Source of the DNA: Hyphomonas adhaerens MHS-3
GTDB taxonomy: Bacteria; Pseudomonadota; Alphaproteobacteria; Caulobacterales; Hyphomonadaceae
Direction of reading: 5' to 3'
Length of the DNA stretch: 64,000 nucleotides
Assembly (NCBI RefSeq): GCF_000685235.1
Contig: NZ_ARYH01000001.1
Span: 1,364,001 to 1,428,000 of the forward strand
Of the stretch, positions 10,642 through 18,715 are shown piece by piece. Under the pieces are notes generated by a model, which saw nothing but the letters and a program-made list of their open reading frames with translations, ran no database searches and was not told the origin of the DNA. A program made the translations under genes and the position numbers. The stretch's first letter is position 1. Each line of letters opens with the position of its first letter.

Positions 10642-11007
10642 TTGGCCGGACGGATACTCTTCGAACTCTTTTTCTTCTCGATCCCGTTCATGGTGTTCGG
10701 GCTCTACGTGCTGGCCACAACGACCGCCGAGCATGAGGGGCGACGGCAATGGCCGGTCAACATGCTGTTCCTGATCGGTCTCGGCCTCGCTGTCGTGGGC
10801 TTTTTCGCCATGACCTTCCTGGAAAAGCGCCAGCCGGAAATGTGCCAGAAGCCGACCCGCTATGTGGACGGCAAGCTGGTGCCGGGTGAGCTCTACCCGT
10901 GTGAGCACGATCTCAAGGATGCCGGACGGGCGGGGAGTGACGACCCCGGCGGCACGGTCGAATTGCCCGCCGCCGGGACGGACACCACGGGCGATGGCAC
11001 AGACTGA
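10642..11007 (+). CDS. DUF6111 family small membrane protein
   Basis: The 121-residue protein has two membrane helices (about residues 5-27 and 40-62) and a soluble tail rich in Gly, Asp and Thr. The segment beginning PFMVFGLY and the conserved position between the NUDIX and CCA genes identify the DUF6111 family. The start is an unusual TTG at 10642, preceded by the ribosome site GAGAGGAA; the first in-frame ATG would remove the first helix. Its last 14 bp overlap the start of cca in another frame, so the two are probably translationally coupled. The function is unknown. Confidence 0.75.
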   Translation: MAGRILFELFFFSIPFMVFGLYVLATTTAEHEGRRQWPVNMLFLIGLGLAVVGFFAMTFLEKRQPEMCQKPTRYVDGKLVPGELYPCEHDLKDAGRAGSDDPGGTVELPAAGTDTTGDGTD

Positions 11008-12208
11008 ACGGATCGAAGCGGACTGGCTGACTGCGCCCGGCACACAAGCCGTGATGGCGGCGCTGGAGGCGGCGCGCCCCGATGGCTCGCGTTTCGTGGG
11101 CGGCTGCGTGCGCAATACGCTGCGCGGCATTCCCGCGGATGATGTCGACATCGCAACCCAGATCCTGCCGGAAAACGTCCTGAACGCCATGAAAGTGGCG
11201 GGCATCCGCGCCCTGCCGACCGGGATCGAGCATGGCACAGTCACAGCGATCATCGACGGTGAACCCTTCGAGATCACCAGCCTGCGCCGGGATGTGGAGA
11301 CCGATGGCCGCCGCGCCGTCGTCGCCTTTACGGAAGATTGGGCAGAGGATGCCCAGCGGCGGGACTTCCGGCTCAACGCCATCTATGCCGGGCCGGATGG
11401 GACTCTGCATGAAGTTGTCCCCGGCAGCATTGAGGATGCGCTGTCTGGCCGGGTGATTTTCATTGGCGATGGCGACCAGCGCCTGAAGGAAGACTATCTG
11501 CGTATCCTGCGCTTCTTCCGTTTCAATGCCTGGTATGGCGCCGAAGTGGATGCGGAAGGGCTGGCCGCCTGTACCCGGCAGAAGGATGGCCTCGCCAAAA
11601 TCGCGCGCGAGCGGATCTGGAAAGAGTTGAAACGCCTGTTGGAGGCGCCCGACCCGTCCGATGCCATGCTGGCCATGGAAGAGAGCGGCGTGTTGGCGGC
11701 TATTCTTCCGGAAGCTTCGGCCGGGGCCTTGCCGGCGCTGGTCGCGGCCGAGCACGCGGCCGGCCTCGCGCCGGATTCGCTGCAGCGGCTGATGGCACTG
11801 CTGCCGCGCCGTCTGAGGGAGGTCCGTGAAGTGGGCCGCATCCTGCGCCTTTCGAATGCCGAGCAGGACAGGCTGGCCGCCTGGGCCGATCCGGCGCTCG
11901 GCCATGTGGAAACGCTGAGCCCGGCAGAACTGGCGGAAGCCTTCTACCGGCATGGCGCCGAAGCGGTTTGCGACCGGGCGCTGGTGGAAGCGGCTGGCGG
12001 GGCAGGGGACGGCCTGAAGCTTGTGCTGGCCGCCGCCGCACGTTGGTCACGGCCGCAGCTTCCTGTTGGCGGAGCGGATGCATTGGCGGCGGGCTTGTCC
12101 GGGCCGGCTGTGGGCAAGGCGCTGGCGCAGGCAGAGGAAGCGTGGATTGCCTCCGGCTTCACGCTGCCGCGCAAGGCGCTGCTGGCCCGGCTCAGCCAGC
12201 CGGATTAG
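10994..12208 (+). CDS. cca: tRNA CCA-adding nucleotidyltransferase
   Basis: The 404-residue enzyme adds or repairs the 3' CCA of tRNAs using CTP and ATP. Class-II nucleotidyltransferase motifs are clear: FVGGCVRNTL (residues 33-42), the catalytic DVDIAT acidic pair soon after, the RRDF nucleotide-selection motif near residue 118, and the basic LRFFRF segment. The alpha-helical body and tail follow. I start at the ATG at 10994 inside the end of the DUF6111 gene because the longer frame reads through another coding sequence. The 3' end overlaps the convergent tspO gene by 17 bp. Poly(A) polymerase is an alternative in this fold, but the RRDFRLNA stretch and the context favour CCA addition. Confidence 0.9.
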   Translation: MAQTERIEADWLTAPGTQAVMAALEAARPDGSRFVGGCVRNTLRGIPADDVDIATQILPENVLNAMKVAGIRALPTGIEHGTVTAIIDGEPFEITSLRRDVETDGRRAVVAFTEDWAEDAQRRDFRLNAIYAGPDGTLHEVVPGSIEDALSGRVIFIGDGDQRLKEDYLRILRFFRFNAWYGAEVDAEGLAACTRQKDGLAKIARERIWKELKRLLEAPDPSDAMLAMEESGVLAAILPEASAGALPALVAAEHAAGLAPDSLQRLMALLPRRLREVREVGRILRLSNAEQDRLAAWADPALGHVETLSPAELAEAFYRHGAEAVCDRALVEAAGGAGDGLKLVLAAAARWSRPQLPVGGADALAAGLSGPAVGKALAQAEEAWIASGFTLPRKALLARLSQPD

Positions 12209-12689
12209 CGGACCAGATATAAAGGTTCAGATAGCCGGCGAAGGTGACCCAGACCAGATAGGGCAGCTGCAGCCAGGCGGCGGGCTTCGAGATGCGGGAA
12301 AATTCTCCCATCATGGCCAGGATCAATAGCCAGAGCGCCGCCAACACGCCGAGGGATAGCGGAACCTGCTTCAGGCCGAAGAAAAACAGGCTCCAGCCGA
12401 TATTCACCATCAGCATGGCGAAATAGATGCCGAGTGCCCGGCTGGCGGCATTGGAACTTCCGGCCCGCCAGAGAACGAGCAAGGCGCTCAGCGTCATCAG
12501 GGAGAACAGGCTCGGCCAGACGATCCCGAACACCCAGTCCGGTGGCGTGAGGGAAGATTTGTCGAGCTGCGAGTACCAGGGTTCTTTGCCAGACCGGGTG
12601 ACAATTCCGCCCATAGCGCCGGCCAGAGCCGTCGCCAGCACCAGCACCAGGCTGGCACCCCAGGGAGGGGCCCGGCTGTTATCCACCAT
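12192..12689 (-). CDS. tspO: TspO/MBR family tryptophan-rich sensory protein
   Basis: The 165-residue membrane protein has the five helices of the TspO family and its diagnostic stretches: SLTPPDWVFGIVWP, the WSLFFFGL segment, and the C-terminal LPYLVWVTFAGYLN with the porphyrin-binding aromatic residues. TspO proteins bind and degrade or export porphyrin intermediates and modulate tetrapyrrole metabolism in the outer or cytoplasmic membrane. Location beside hemF fits this. Its stop lies within the 3' end of cca on the other strand, an overlap of 17 bp. A 126-bp spacer separates it from hemF, and the two could be co-transcribed from the hemF side. Confidence 0.9.
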   Translation of the reverse strand: MVDNSRAPPWGASLVLVLATALAGAMGGIVTRSGKEPWYSQLDKSSLTPPDWVFGIVWPSLFSLMTLSALLVLWRAGSSNAASRALGIYFAMLMVNIGWSLFFFGLKQVPLSLGVLAALWLLILAMMGEFSRISKPAAWLQLPYLVWVTFAGYLNLYIWSANPAG

Positions 12690-12815
12690 CAGGTCTGAGA
12701 GTATATCGGGAATTTACCAAGCCGTCTGCGGCGTACTCCAAGCGCGGGAATCCTGGCCCGCTGAGGTGGACGGGGTGACCGCGGATCGGGCGCGAATGCC
12801 GGAATTACGGGCCGG

Positions 12816-13700
12816 TCAGGGCCATTTCACGACAGGTGGCATCGACGAGAGGATGCTGGTGACATTGCCGCCGGTCTTCAGGCCGAAGGTCGTACCGCGG
12901 TCGTACAGCAGATTGAACTCCACATAGCGGCCGCGCTGGATCAGCTGTTCCTCCCGCTCGGCTTCGTTCCAGGCATGCTGGAAGCGCTTGCGGACGAGGT
13001 CCGGATAGATGTCAGCGAATTGTTTGCCGACTTCCCGTGTGAAGGCGAAGTCTGCGTCCCAGTCACCGCTGTTGAAGCGGTCGTAAAAAATGCCGCCCGT
13101 GCCGCGCGGCTCGTCCCGGTGGGGCAGGTTGAAGTAAGTGTCGCAGGTTTCCTTCATCTGCGCATAGTCAGCGCCGGGGTGAATATCGCAGGCCGCTTTC
13201 ATGGCGGCGTGGAATTCCACAGAATCTTCGAAGGCCTGATCGCGCTGGTAGGCGAGAAGGGGATTGAGGTCTCCGCCGCCACCGAACCAGCTCTGACTGG
13301 TCACCAGCATGCGTGTATTCATGTGAGCGGCGGGCACATGCGGATTGCGCGGGTGGGCAATAAGCGAGAGGCCAGATGCCCAGAATCGTCCATCTGACTG
13401 GTCTGCGCCGGGGATTTGTGCAGCGAAGCCTTCAGAAAAAGTGCCGTGAACCTCTGAAAAATGGACACCAACCTTCTCGAACACCTTGCCGCGCATCAGG
13501 CCCATGCGTCCGCCGCCAAGATCTTCGGTGCCGTCGCCGCGTTTCCATTCCGTCAGGTCGAATTTGCCCGGATCGCCCCGGTACAAGGGCGGTTCGGCCG
13601 CGAGTTCGATGGCTTCGAAGCGGCTGCAGATGTCTTCCTGAAGGGCGCGGAACCAGTCCCGCGCGCGCATTTTCTGGGTATCGAGGTCGGTGATCGTCAT
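12816..13700 (-). CDS. hemF: oxygen-dependent coproporphyrinogen III oxidase
   Basis: This 294-residue cytosolic enzyme oxidatively decarboxylates coproporphyrinogen III to protoporphyrinogen IX using O2. Conserved family blocks include the GGGGDLNP segment, [14 protein letters not shown], the [17 protein letters not shown] block and the C-terminal end [11 protein letters not shown]. The length is normal for bacterial HemF. It diverges from the bc1 operon across 187 bp that contain an inverted repeat (CCCTGT-4-ACAGGG). Being oxygen dependent, it implies an aerobic life style; no oxygen-independent HemN is seen in this window. Confidence 0.95.
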   Translation of the reverse strand: MTITDLDTQKMRARDWFRALQEDICSRFEAIELAAEPPLYRGDPGKFDLTEWKRGDGTEDLGGGRMGLMRGKVFEKVGVHFSEVHGTFSEGFAAQIPGADQSDGRFWASGLSLIAHPRNPHVPAAHMNTRMLVTSQSWFGGGGDLNPLLAYQRDQAFEDSVEFHAAMKAACDIHPGADYAQMKETCDTYFNLPHRDEPRGTGGIFYDRFNSGDWDADFAFTREVGKQFADIYPDLVRKRFQHAWNEAEREEQLIQRGRYVEFNLLYDRGTTFGLKTGGNVTSILSSMPPVVKWP

Positions 13701-13740
13701 GGGCTTTGTCTTGCGGCCTAAGCTGCACAGCTTGCAAGCC

Positions 13741-13756
13741 CCCTGTTGTCACAGGG
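13741..13756. promoter_or_regulatory. inverted repeat in the hemF/petA divergent region
   Basis: The sequence holds a perfect repeat CCCTGT-TGTC-ACAGGG. It lies 41-56 bp upstream of hemF and 132 bp upstream of petA. A -35-like TTGTCA sits inside it, followed 15 bp later by GATAAC, so a petA-directed promoter could overlap the repeat. It may be an operator or only a stem-loop. It does not match the FNR box. Confidence 0.35.
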
Positions 13757-13798
13757 CTCAAGTCAGGATAACGCCCTTTTTCAGTGTATCTCAGGGGG

Positions 13799-13859
13799 CT
13801 GGCCCCGCGCCCACTTGCCGCAATGTGCGAGAGGGCGGGGTTCTGTAATTAGGGGCCAG
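13799..13859 (+). other. leader region with two mutually exclusive stems before petA
   Basis: CTGGCCCC (13799-13806) pairs perfectly with GGGGCCAG (13852-13859). The same CCCC tract can instead pair with GGGCGGGG (13833-13840) through CCCCGCgCCC with one bulged base. The second stem arm ends 28 bp before the petA GTG. Alternative pairing like this can control translation or elongation, but this is inferred from sequence alone. Confidence 0.3.
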
Positions 13860-13887
13860 AACTCTGCCTGTTGAGGACGGGAAAAGC

Positions 13888-14460
13888 GTGACCGATCAGA
13901 CATCACTTGAGCACGGCGGTGCCGTTGACGAGGACCGCCGCAATTTTATTCACATCGCGACGGGAGCTGCGGCTTTCGGCGGTGCTGCCATGTTCGCCTG
14001 GGTCGCTGTCGACCAGTGGAACCCGGCAGCCGATACCAAGGCCGCATCGGCCCTGGACGTCGATATCTCCAAAGTCCCGCTGGGCAGCGAAATTCGCGTG
14101 CTCATCGGCGGCAAGCCATTCTTCATCCGACACCGCACGCCGGCAGAGATTGCTGCCGCTGAAGCGGTGGACGTCAAAACCCTGCGTGACCCGCAGACGG
14201 ATGACGAGCGCCTGCGCCCGATGCAGAACGGCGAGCTTAACCGCGCCATCCTGATCACATCAGGCGCCTGTACGCACCTTGGCTGCGTGCCCGTCGGGCC
14301 GGCTCAGGGCAATACAGGCGAATATGGCGGCTGGTACTGCCCTTGCCACGGTTCGGAATACGATACGTCCGGCCGCATCCGCAAAGGCCCTGCGCCTCTC
14401 AATCTCCCGGTTCCGAACTACACCTATGTGTCGGACACCGTGGTCAACATCTCGCTGTAA
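13888..14460 (+). CDS. petA: ubiquinol-cytochrome c reductase Rieske iron-sulfur subunit
   Basis: The 190-residue protein is the 2Fe-2S subunit of the bc1 complex, carrying electrons from ubiquinol at the Qo site to cytochrome c1. The cluster ligands are in CTHLGC (C128, H130, with disulfide C133) and CPCHGS (C151, H154, with disulfide C153). A twin-arginine-type N-terminus (RRNF then a hydrophobic segment, residues 17-40) anchors it from the cytoplasmic membrane into the periplasm. The GTG start has a GAGGACGGG site upstream. It is first in petABC, with 12 bp to petB. Confidence 0.96.
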   Translation: MTDQTSLEHGGAVDEDRRNFIHIATGAAAFGGAAMFAWVAVDQWNPAADTKAASALDVDISKVPLGSEIRVLIGGKPFFIRHRTPAEIAAAEAVDVKTLRDPQTDDERLRPMQNGELNRAILITSGACTHLGCVPVGPAQGNTGEYGGWYCPCHGSEYDTSGRIRKGPAPLNLPVPNYTYVSDTVVNISL

Positions 14461-14472
14461 GGACGGTAGGAC

Positions 14473-15933
14473 ATGAGCGGACACGAATCCTCCTACACCC
14501 CGACCAACGGGTTTACCCGCTGGCTCGATTCGCGCTTGCCGATCATCCGGTTTGCCCAGGACACGGCGATCAATTTCCCGACCCCGAAGAACCTGAACTA
14601 CTGGTACACGTTCGGTGGCATTCTGGCGGTCTGCCTTGCTGTGCAGATCATCACCGGCATCATTCTGGCCATGCACTATGAAGCCAGCGTCGACGGCGCT
14701 TTTGCTTCGGTCGAGCGCATCATGCGCGATGTGCCTTATGGCTGGCTGCTTCGTTACATCCACGCCAACGGCGCTTCGATGTTCTTCCTCGCGGTCTATA
14801 TCCACATGTTCCGCGGTCTCTATTACGGATCATACAAAGCGCCCCGCGAGATTCTCTGGATCCTCGGTTGCGTGATCTACCTTCTGATGATGGCCACGGC
14901 CTTCCTCGGCTACATGCTGCCATGGGGCCAGATGTCCTTCCACGGCGCCAACGTGATCACCGGCCTGTTCGGTGCGATCCCGCTGATCGGCGAAAGCCTG
15001 CAGACCTGGATCCTTGGCGGACCGTCGATCGGTAACCAGACGCTGCAGCGCTTCTTCTCGCTGCACTATCTGCTGCCGTTCATGATTGCCGCTGTCGTGA
15101 TCCTGCACATCTGGGCGCTGCACGTGCCGGGCAACAACAACCCGACCGGTGTTGAAGTTCAGGATGTCGAGAAGGAAACTGTTCCGTTCCACCCGTACTA
15201 TACGGTCAAGGACGCCTTCGCGATCGTCATCTTCCTCATCATGTTCGCTGTGTTCGTCTTCTACGCGCCGAACGTTCTGGGCCACGCTGACAACTATATC
15301 GAAGCCAACCCGCTGGTGACGCCTGCGCACATCGTGCCGGAATGGTACCTGCTGCCGTTCTACGCCATCCTGCGCGCCATCACCTTCGATCTCGGCCCGA
15401 TCCCGGCCAAGCTGCTCGGCGTGATCTTCATGTTCGCAGCGATCGCCGTTCTGTTCGTGCTGCCATGGCTCGACACGTCGAAAGTGAAGTCCATGCGCTA
15501 CCGTCCGGTGGCCAAGCAGTTCTTCTTCGGTTTCGTGGCGACCTGCATGTTGCTCGGCTGGTGCGGTGCATCCGTGCCGACAGATCCGGTGATCAAGGCG
15601 CTTCAGGGCGAGCCGACACTGGTTGTGAGCTATACCGAGAACGGTTCGGAAGTGACGAGCGAGTACAAAGGCGGCGGTGAAGCCTATGAAGACGCGAAAA
15701 GCTTCATGGAAACGCTGCCGGCCGATGCCAGCCCGTCGCTGTCGGCCGTGCCGGCACCGACCTTCCAGTTCAAGCATCTCTCGCTGATCCTGACCTTCTG
15801 CTACTTCGGCTACTTCATCATCCTGTTCTTCATCGGTCTGACCGAGAAGCCGAAAGACGTGCCGGAATCCATCCACAAATCGATCCTGAAACGCCACAAG
15901 GCGTCGACGGCGACCGCCATTCCGGCGGAATAG
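14473..15933 (+). CDS. petB: cytochrome b of the bc1 complex, with a loop insertion
   Basis: This 486-residue integral membrane subunit carries hemes bL and bH and the Qo and Qi quinone sites. Heme-ligand histidines are visible in LRYIHANG and IHMFRG on one helix pair and in SLHYLLPF and LHIWALH on the other. The Qo motif VPEWYLLPF is intact. The protein is longer than the usual 400-430 residues because about 55 extra residues (roughly 369-428) lie between the last two helices, after WCGASVPTD, in a loop expected to face the periplasm. The insertion is in frame and has no stop or codon break. It lies 15 bp ahead of petC. Confidence 0.96.
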   Translation: MSGHESSYTPTNGFTRWLDSRLPIIRFAQDTAINFPTPKNLNYWYTFGGILAVCLAVQIITGIILAMHYEASVDGAFASVERIMRDVPYGWLLRYIHANGASMFFLAVYIHMFRGLYYGSYKAPREILWILGCVIYLLMMATAFLGYMLPWGQMSFHGANVITGLFGAIPLIGESLQTWILGGPSIGNQTLQRFFSLHYLLPFMIAAVVILHIWALHVPGNNNPTGVEVQDVEKETVPFHPYYTVKDAFAIVIFLIMFAVFVFYAPNVLGHADNYIEANPLVTPAHIVPEWYLLPFYAILRAITFDLGPIPAKLLGVIFMFAAIAVLFVLPWLDTSKVKSMRYRPVAKQFFFGFVATCMLLGWCGASVPTDPVIKALQGEPTLVVSYTENGSEVTSEYKGGGEAYEDAKSFMETLPADASPSLSAVPAPTFQFKHLSLILTFCYFGYFIILFFIGLTEKPKDVPESIHKSILKRHKASTATAIPAE

Positions 15934-15948
15934 GGAGCCAGGGGAACC

Positions 15949-16890
15949 ATGAAAGCGCTTCGACTCCTCACTGCCGGCCTGGCCGGACTCATCTTCACCG
16001 CCGCAGCACACGCTGCCGGGGGCGCGGAACACCCGCACCCGCCTGAAGGCGGCTGGCCGTTCGAAGGTCCGACGGGCCAGTTCGATCAGGCTTCGCTGCA
16101 GCGCGGTTATCAGGTGTATCATCAGGTCTGTTCCTCGTGTCACTCGATGAAGCTGATGAGCTACCGTAACCTCGGCGAACCGGGTGGCCCGTTCTACGAT
16201 CCGGCCTATCCGAACCCGAACGACAACCCGTTTGTGAAAGCACTGGCCGCAGAGAACGAAATTCTCAGCCCGACGCCGAATGACATCGGGGATTTCGATT
16301 ATCGTCCGGCGACGCCTGCTGACACGTTCCGCAGCCCGTATCCGAACGTACAGGCAGCCCGCGCAGCCAATGGCGGCGCGGCTCCGCCGGACCTGTCGGT
16401 CATCACCAAGGCCCGCCACGGCGGCGCCAGCTACGTCTTCCACCTCCTGTCGGGCTATCCGGACAACGAAGCGTTCGTGAAGCGTGAAGTCGATGGCGAG
16501 ACGGCCAACTATCTCGACATGTCGAAAGTCGGCGGCCATGGCGGCGAGCACGGTGAAGGCTTCCTGAAGATCAATGCAGGCCAGTACTACAACCCGTACA
16601 TGGCCGGTGACACGACGCCGAACTATGAAGGCGACCCGCGGCATCCGCCGAAGGGTGGCTTCCTGGCCATGCCTCCGCAGCTGATCGAAGGCCGGGTCGA
16701 GTATATGGACGGCACTGAAGCGACAGTTGAGCAGATGGCTTATGACGTCGCTCAGTTCCTCGCCTGGGCCGGTGAGCCGAAGCAGGAACACCGCAAGTCG
16801 CTGGGCCTGGCGGTCATGGCCTATCTGCTGATCCTCGCAGTGCTGCTGTGGTTCTCCTACAAGCAGATCTGGCGGAAGATCGAGCACTAA
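15949..16890 (+). CDS. petC: cytochrome c1
   Basis: The 313-residue subunit accepts electrons from the Rieske centre and passes them to cytochrome c. It has a signal peptide (residues 1-23), one CSSCH heme-binding motif (C61, C64, H65), the probable axial Met in FLAMPPQLIEGRVEY and a C-terminal membrane anchor (about 285-305) ending in KQIWRKIEH. A GGAGCCAGGGGAA site precedes the ATG. A strong terminator 30 bp after the stop closes the operon, so petABC is a self-contained transcript. Confidence 0.96.
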   Translation: MKALRLLTAGLAGLIFTAAAHAAGGAEHPHPPEGGWPFEGPTGQFDQASLQRGYQVYHQVCSSCHSMKLMSYRNLGEPGGPFYDPAYPNPNDNPFVKALAAENEILSPTPNDIGDFDYRPATPADTFRSPYPNVQAARAANGGAAPPDLSVITKARHGGASYVFHLLSGYPDNEAFVKREVDGETANYLDMSKVGGHGGEHGEGFLKINAGQYYNPYMAGDTTPNYEGDPRHPPKGGFLAMPPQLIEGRVEYMDGTEATVEQMAYDVAQFLAWAGEPKQEHRKSLGLAVMAYLLILAVLLWFSYKQIWRKIEH

Positions 16891-16920
16891 GGCGCGTCTC
16901 ACCAGACCCAAGAAATTGAG

Positions 16921-16949
16921 AAAGCCCCGGTTTTTCCGGGGCTTTTTTC
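16921..16949 (+). terminator. Rho-independent terminator after petABC
   Basis: A 10-bp perfect stem, AAAGCCCCGG (16921-16930) with CCGGGGCTTT (16936-16945), and a TTTTT loop are followed by a T run. It lies 31 bp after the petC stop codon. Confidence 0.92.
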
Positions 16950-17003
16950 TTGCGGCGCTGGCAATCTGGCTTTTATCTTTCCTGCCCTCAGGTGGAGGGA
17001 AGA

Positions 17004-17540
17004 ATGGCAGATGGAAAATTCTTGAGCATTGCGAATGCCGCCGGGGCGATCGGCGGCGCTGTCGTAGGTGGTCTGGGCGTGATGTTCGCGCTGGGGGATA
17101 CCTCCCCCAAATCGCTGTCGGGCATGGCGTCTTCGCTCGACCGGATCGCTGAAAATCTTGAAAAAATACAGGATATTGACCCGTCTTCCGCCGGGGAGGC
17201 GGCCGATGTTCTGAAGCGGGCCGACCAGATCAGCCGCAAGGTCGTGGAGAAAGCTGCCGGTCTGGAATTGCCCAATGTGGACGGCGTGCTGCTGACGGAT
17301 GACGGCGTGGCGATCCCCGCCGGGGAGACCAAAACCATTGTGATGGGCAATGGCGACCGGGTGAGCATGAGCTACCTCGACCGGACCACGAAGGGCTATA
17401 GCATGACGATAAATGGTCAGGAGGGACTATTCCCGATCGGTGCCCATATCCACACGTCCGAAGATGGAGCCTGCTTCGTGGAGTTTCTGCGAACCGAGGA
17501 CCATTTCTCGAAAGTCGTTGTCAGGGCCGTCTGCGAGTGA
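17004..17540 (+). CDS. membrane-anchored protein of unknown function
   Basis: The 178-residue protein has one hydrophobic segment (about residues 8-32, rich in Gly and Ala) that may be a signal anchor. A helical stretch around 38-80 and a C-terminal region of short beta-like segments ending in KVVVRAVCE follow. I chose the ATG at 17004 because GGTGGAGGGA precedes it; the longer frame starts inside the petC terminator. No domain is recognised. The frame stops at TGA and then stays open for another 76 codons up to mtnP, recorded separately. It is probably co-transcribed with mtnP. Confidence 0.6.
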   Translation: MADGKFLSIANAAGAIGGAVVGGLGVMFALGDTSPKSLSGMASSLDRIAENLEKIQDIDPSSAGEAADVLKRADQISRKVVEKAAGLELPNVDGVLLTDDGVAIPAGETKTIVMGNGDRVSMSYLDRTTKGYSMTINGQEGLFPIGAHIHTSEDGACFVEFLRTEDHFSKVVVRAVCE

Positions 17541-17771
17541 GCCTGGGACCACCGGCATGTCCGGTGTCAGTCTCCGCAAGGCAGGGCAGGCGAATGGCGC
17601 ACTTGTTGGGCATCCGCCGCGCAACTCGCGATTCGTCACGACGAGGTGAGGCTGGTCGACTTCTATGCCGGGCCTGGTTACGTGCTGGCAGATGATGTGG
17701 AACTGACCACGCCCAACCCGCGTTCACCGCCGCCCATCGGCATGCGCAAAGACCTCAGGACGAATAGATGA
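17541..17771 (+). other. in-frame open extension after the TGA, possible gene remnant or read-through tail
   Basis: This 231-bp stretch is in the same frame as the preceding gene and stays open until a TGA at 17769-17771 that overlaps the mtnP ATG. The last 45 codons look protein-like: LVDFYAGPGYVLADDVEL has coding-style third positions and is followed by a Pro-rich end. No start codon with a ribosome site is seen inside it. It could be the decayed 3' part of a once longer gene, a read-through extension, or chance. It is the only content of the spacer before mtnP. Confidence 0.35.
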
Positions 17772-18646
17772 GTAAATGGACCCTCGGCATCATTGGCGGC
17801 TCTGGCCTGTACGAAATTGACGGACTGGAAGATCGCCGCGAGGAGACCGTCGAAACACCCTGGGGCGCACCGTCCGATGCGCTGGTCCATGGCCGGATCG
17901 GCGATGTGAAGCTGGTTTTCCTTCCGCGCCATGGCCGTGGCCACCGGCTGTCGCCCAGTGAAGTGCCTTACCAGGCCAATATCGCTGCCCTGAAAATGGC
18001 CGGCGTGACGGATGTGCTGGCGATTTCAGCCTGCGGCAGCCTTCAGGAAGCCTATGCGCCGGGCGATTTCCTGGCCGCCGACCAGTTCATCGACCGGACA
18101 TTCGCCCGGGCCAAGACGTTCTTCGGCGAGGGGATGGTGGCGCATGTCTCCATGGCGCACCCGGTCTGTTCCCGGTTTAGCGCGATGGCTGCGGATGTGG
18201 CCGAAGCGGTTGGGGCCAGGGTCCATCGCGGCGGCACCTATATCGCCATGGAAGGCCCGCAATTCTCGTCGCTTGCCGAATCGAAACTCTATCGCCAGTG
18301 GGGATGTGACGTGATCGGCATGACCGCAATGCCGGAAGCCAAGCTCGCGCGGGAGGCAGAGCTGCCCTATGCGGTGCTCGGCATGGTGACGGATTATGAC
18401 TGCTGGCGCGAGGAAGAGGAGGCGGTGACCGTCACCAATGTTCTGGAAGTCATGGCGCGGAACAGTGCGCTCGGCCGGAAAGCCGTTGTAAAGCTGGCGG
18501 AAAATCTGAGTGGTACGGAGCGTACCCCGAGTCCGGACGGAATCGATACCTGCCTCGACTATGCCTTGATCACCGCAGAGGCCGCGCGAAACCCGGAAAC
18601 GATCCACAAGTTGCGGGCGATTGCGGGACGCGCCCTGGGCGGCTAA
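17768..18646 (+). CDS. mtnP: S-methyl-5'-thioadenosine phosphorylase
   Basis: This 292-residue enzyme phosphorolyses methylthioadenosine, a by-product of polyamine synthesis, to adenine and 5-methylthioribose-1-phosphate. PNP/MTAP family motifs are present: GIIGGSGLYEI at the N-terminus, LPRHGRGHRLSPSEVPYQAN, the ISACGSLQ loop, the substrate-binding YIAMEGPQFSS and the IGMTAMPEAKLAREAELPYA segment with MVTDYDCW. Alphaproteobacteria often carry mtnP after petABC, usually with apt next to it. No apt is seen here. Confidence 0.95.
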   Translation: MSKWTLGIIGGSGLYEIDGLEDRREETVETPWGAPSDALVHGRIGDVKLVFLPRHGRGHRLSPSEVPYQANIAALKMAGVTDVLAISACGSLQEAYAPGDFLAADQFIDRTFARAKTFFGEGMVAHVSMAHPVCSRFSAMAADVAEAVGARVHRGGTYIAMEGPQFSSLAESKLYRQWGCDVIGMTAMPEAKLAREAELPYAVLGMVTDYDCWREEEEAVTVTNVLEVMARNSALGRKAVVKLAENLSGTERTPSPDGIDTCLDYALITAEAARNPETIHKLRAIAGRALGG

Positions 18647-18715
18647 GGTTTCCGCTCCATTAACCTGAATCGTCGCGGGGCTGGCGTTTTCGGGCTGATC
18701 GGAGGGGAGCTCAGA

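Noticed and set aside
14830..16911. A 693-codon open frame on the minus strand across petB and petC
   Set aside because: It is a shadow of the bc1 genes: high-GC coding DNA leaves reverse frames open, and the plus-strand proteins are unmistakable.
16916..17152. Open frame crossing the petC terminator
   Set aside because: It starts within the terminator hairpin and overlaps a better-supported gene starting at 17004.
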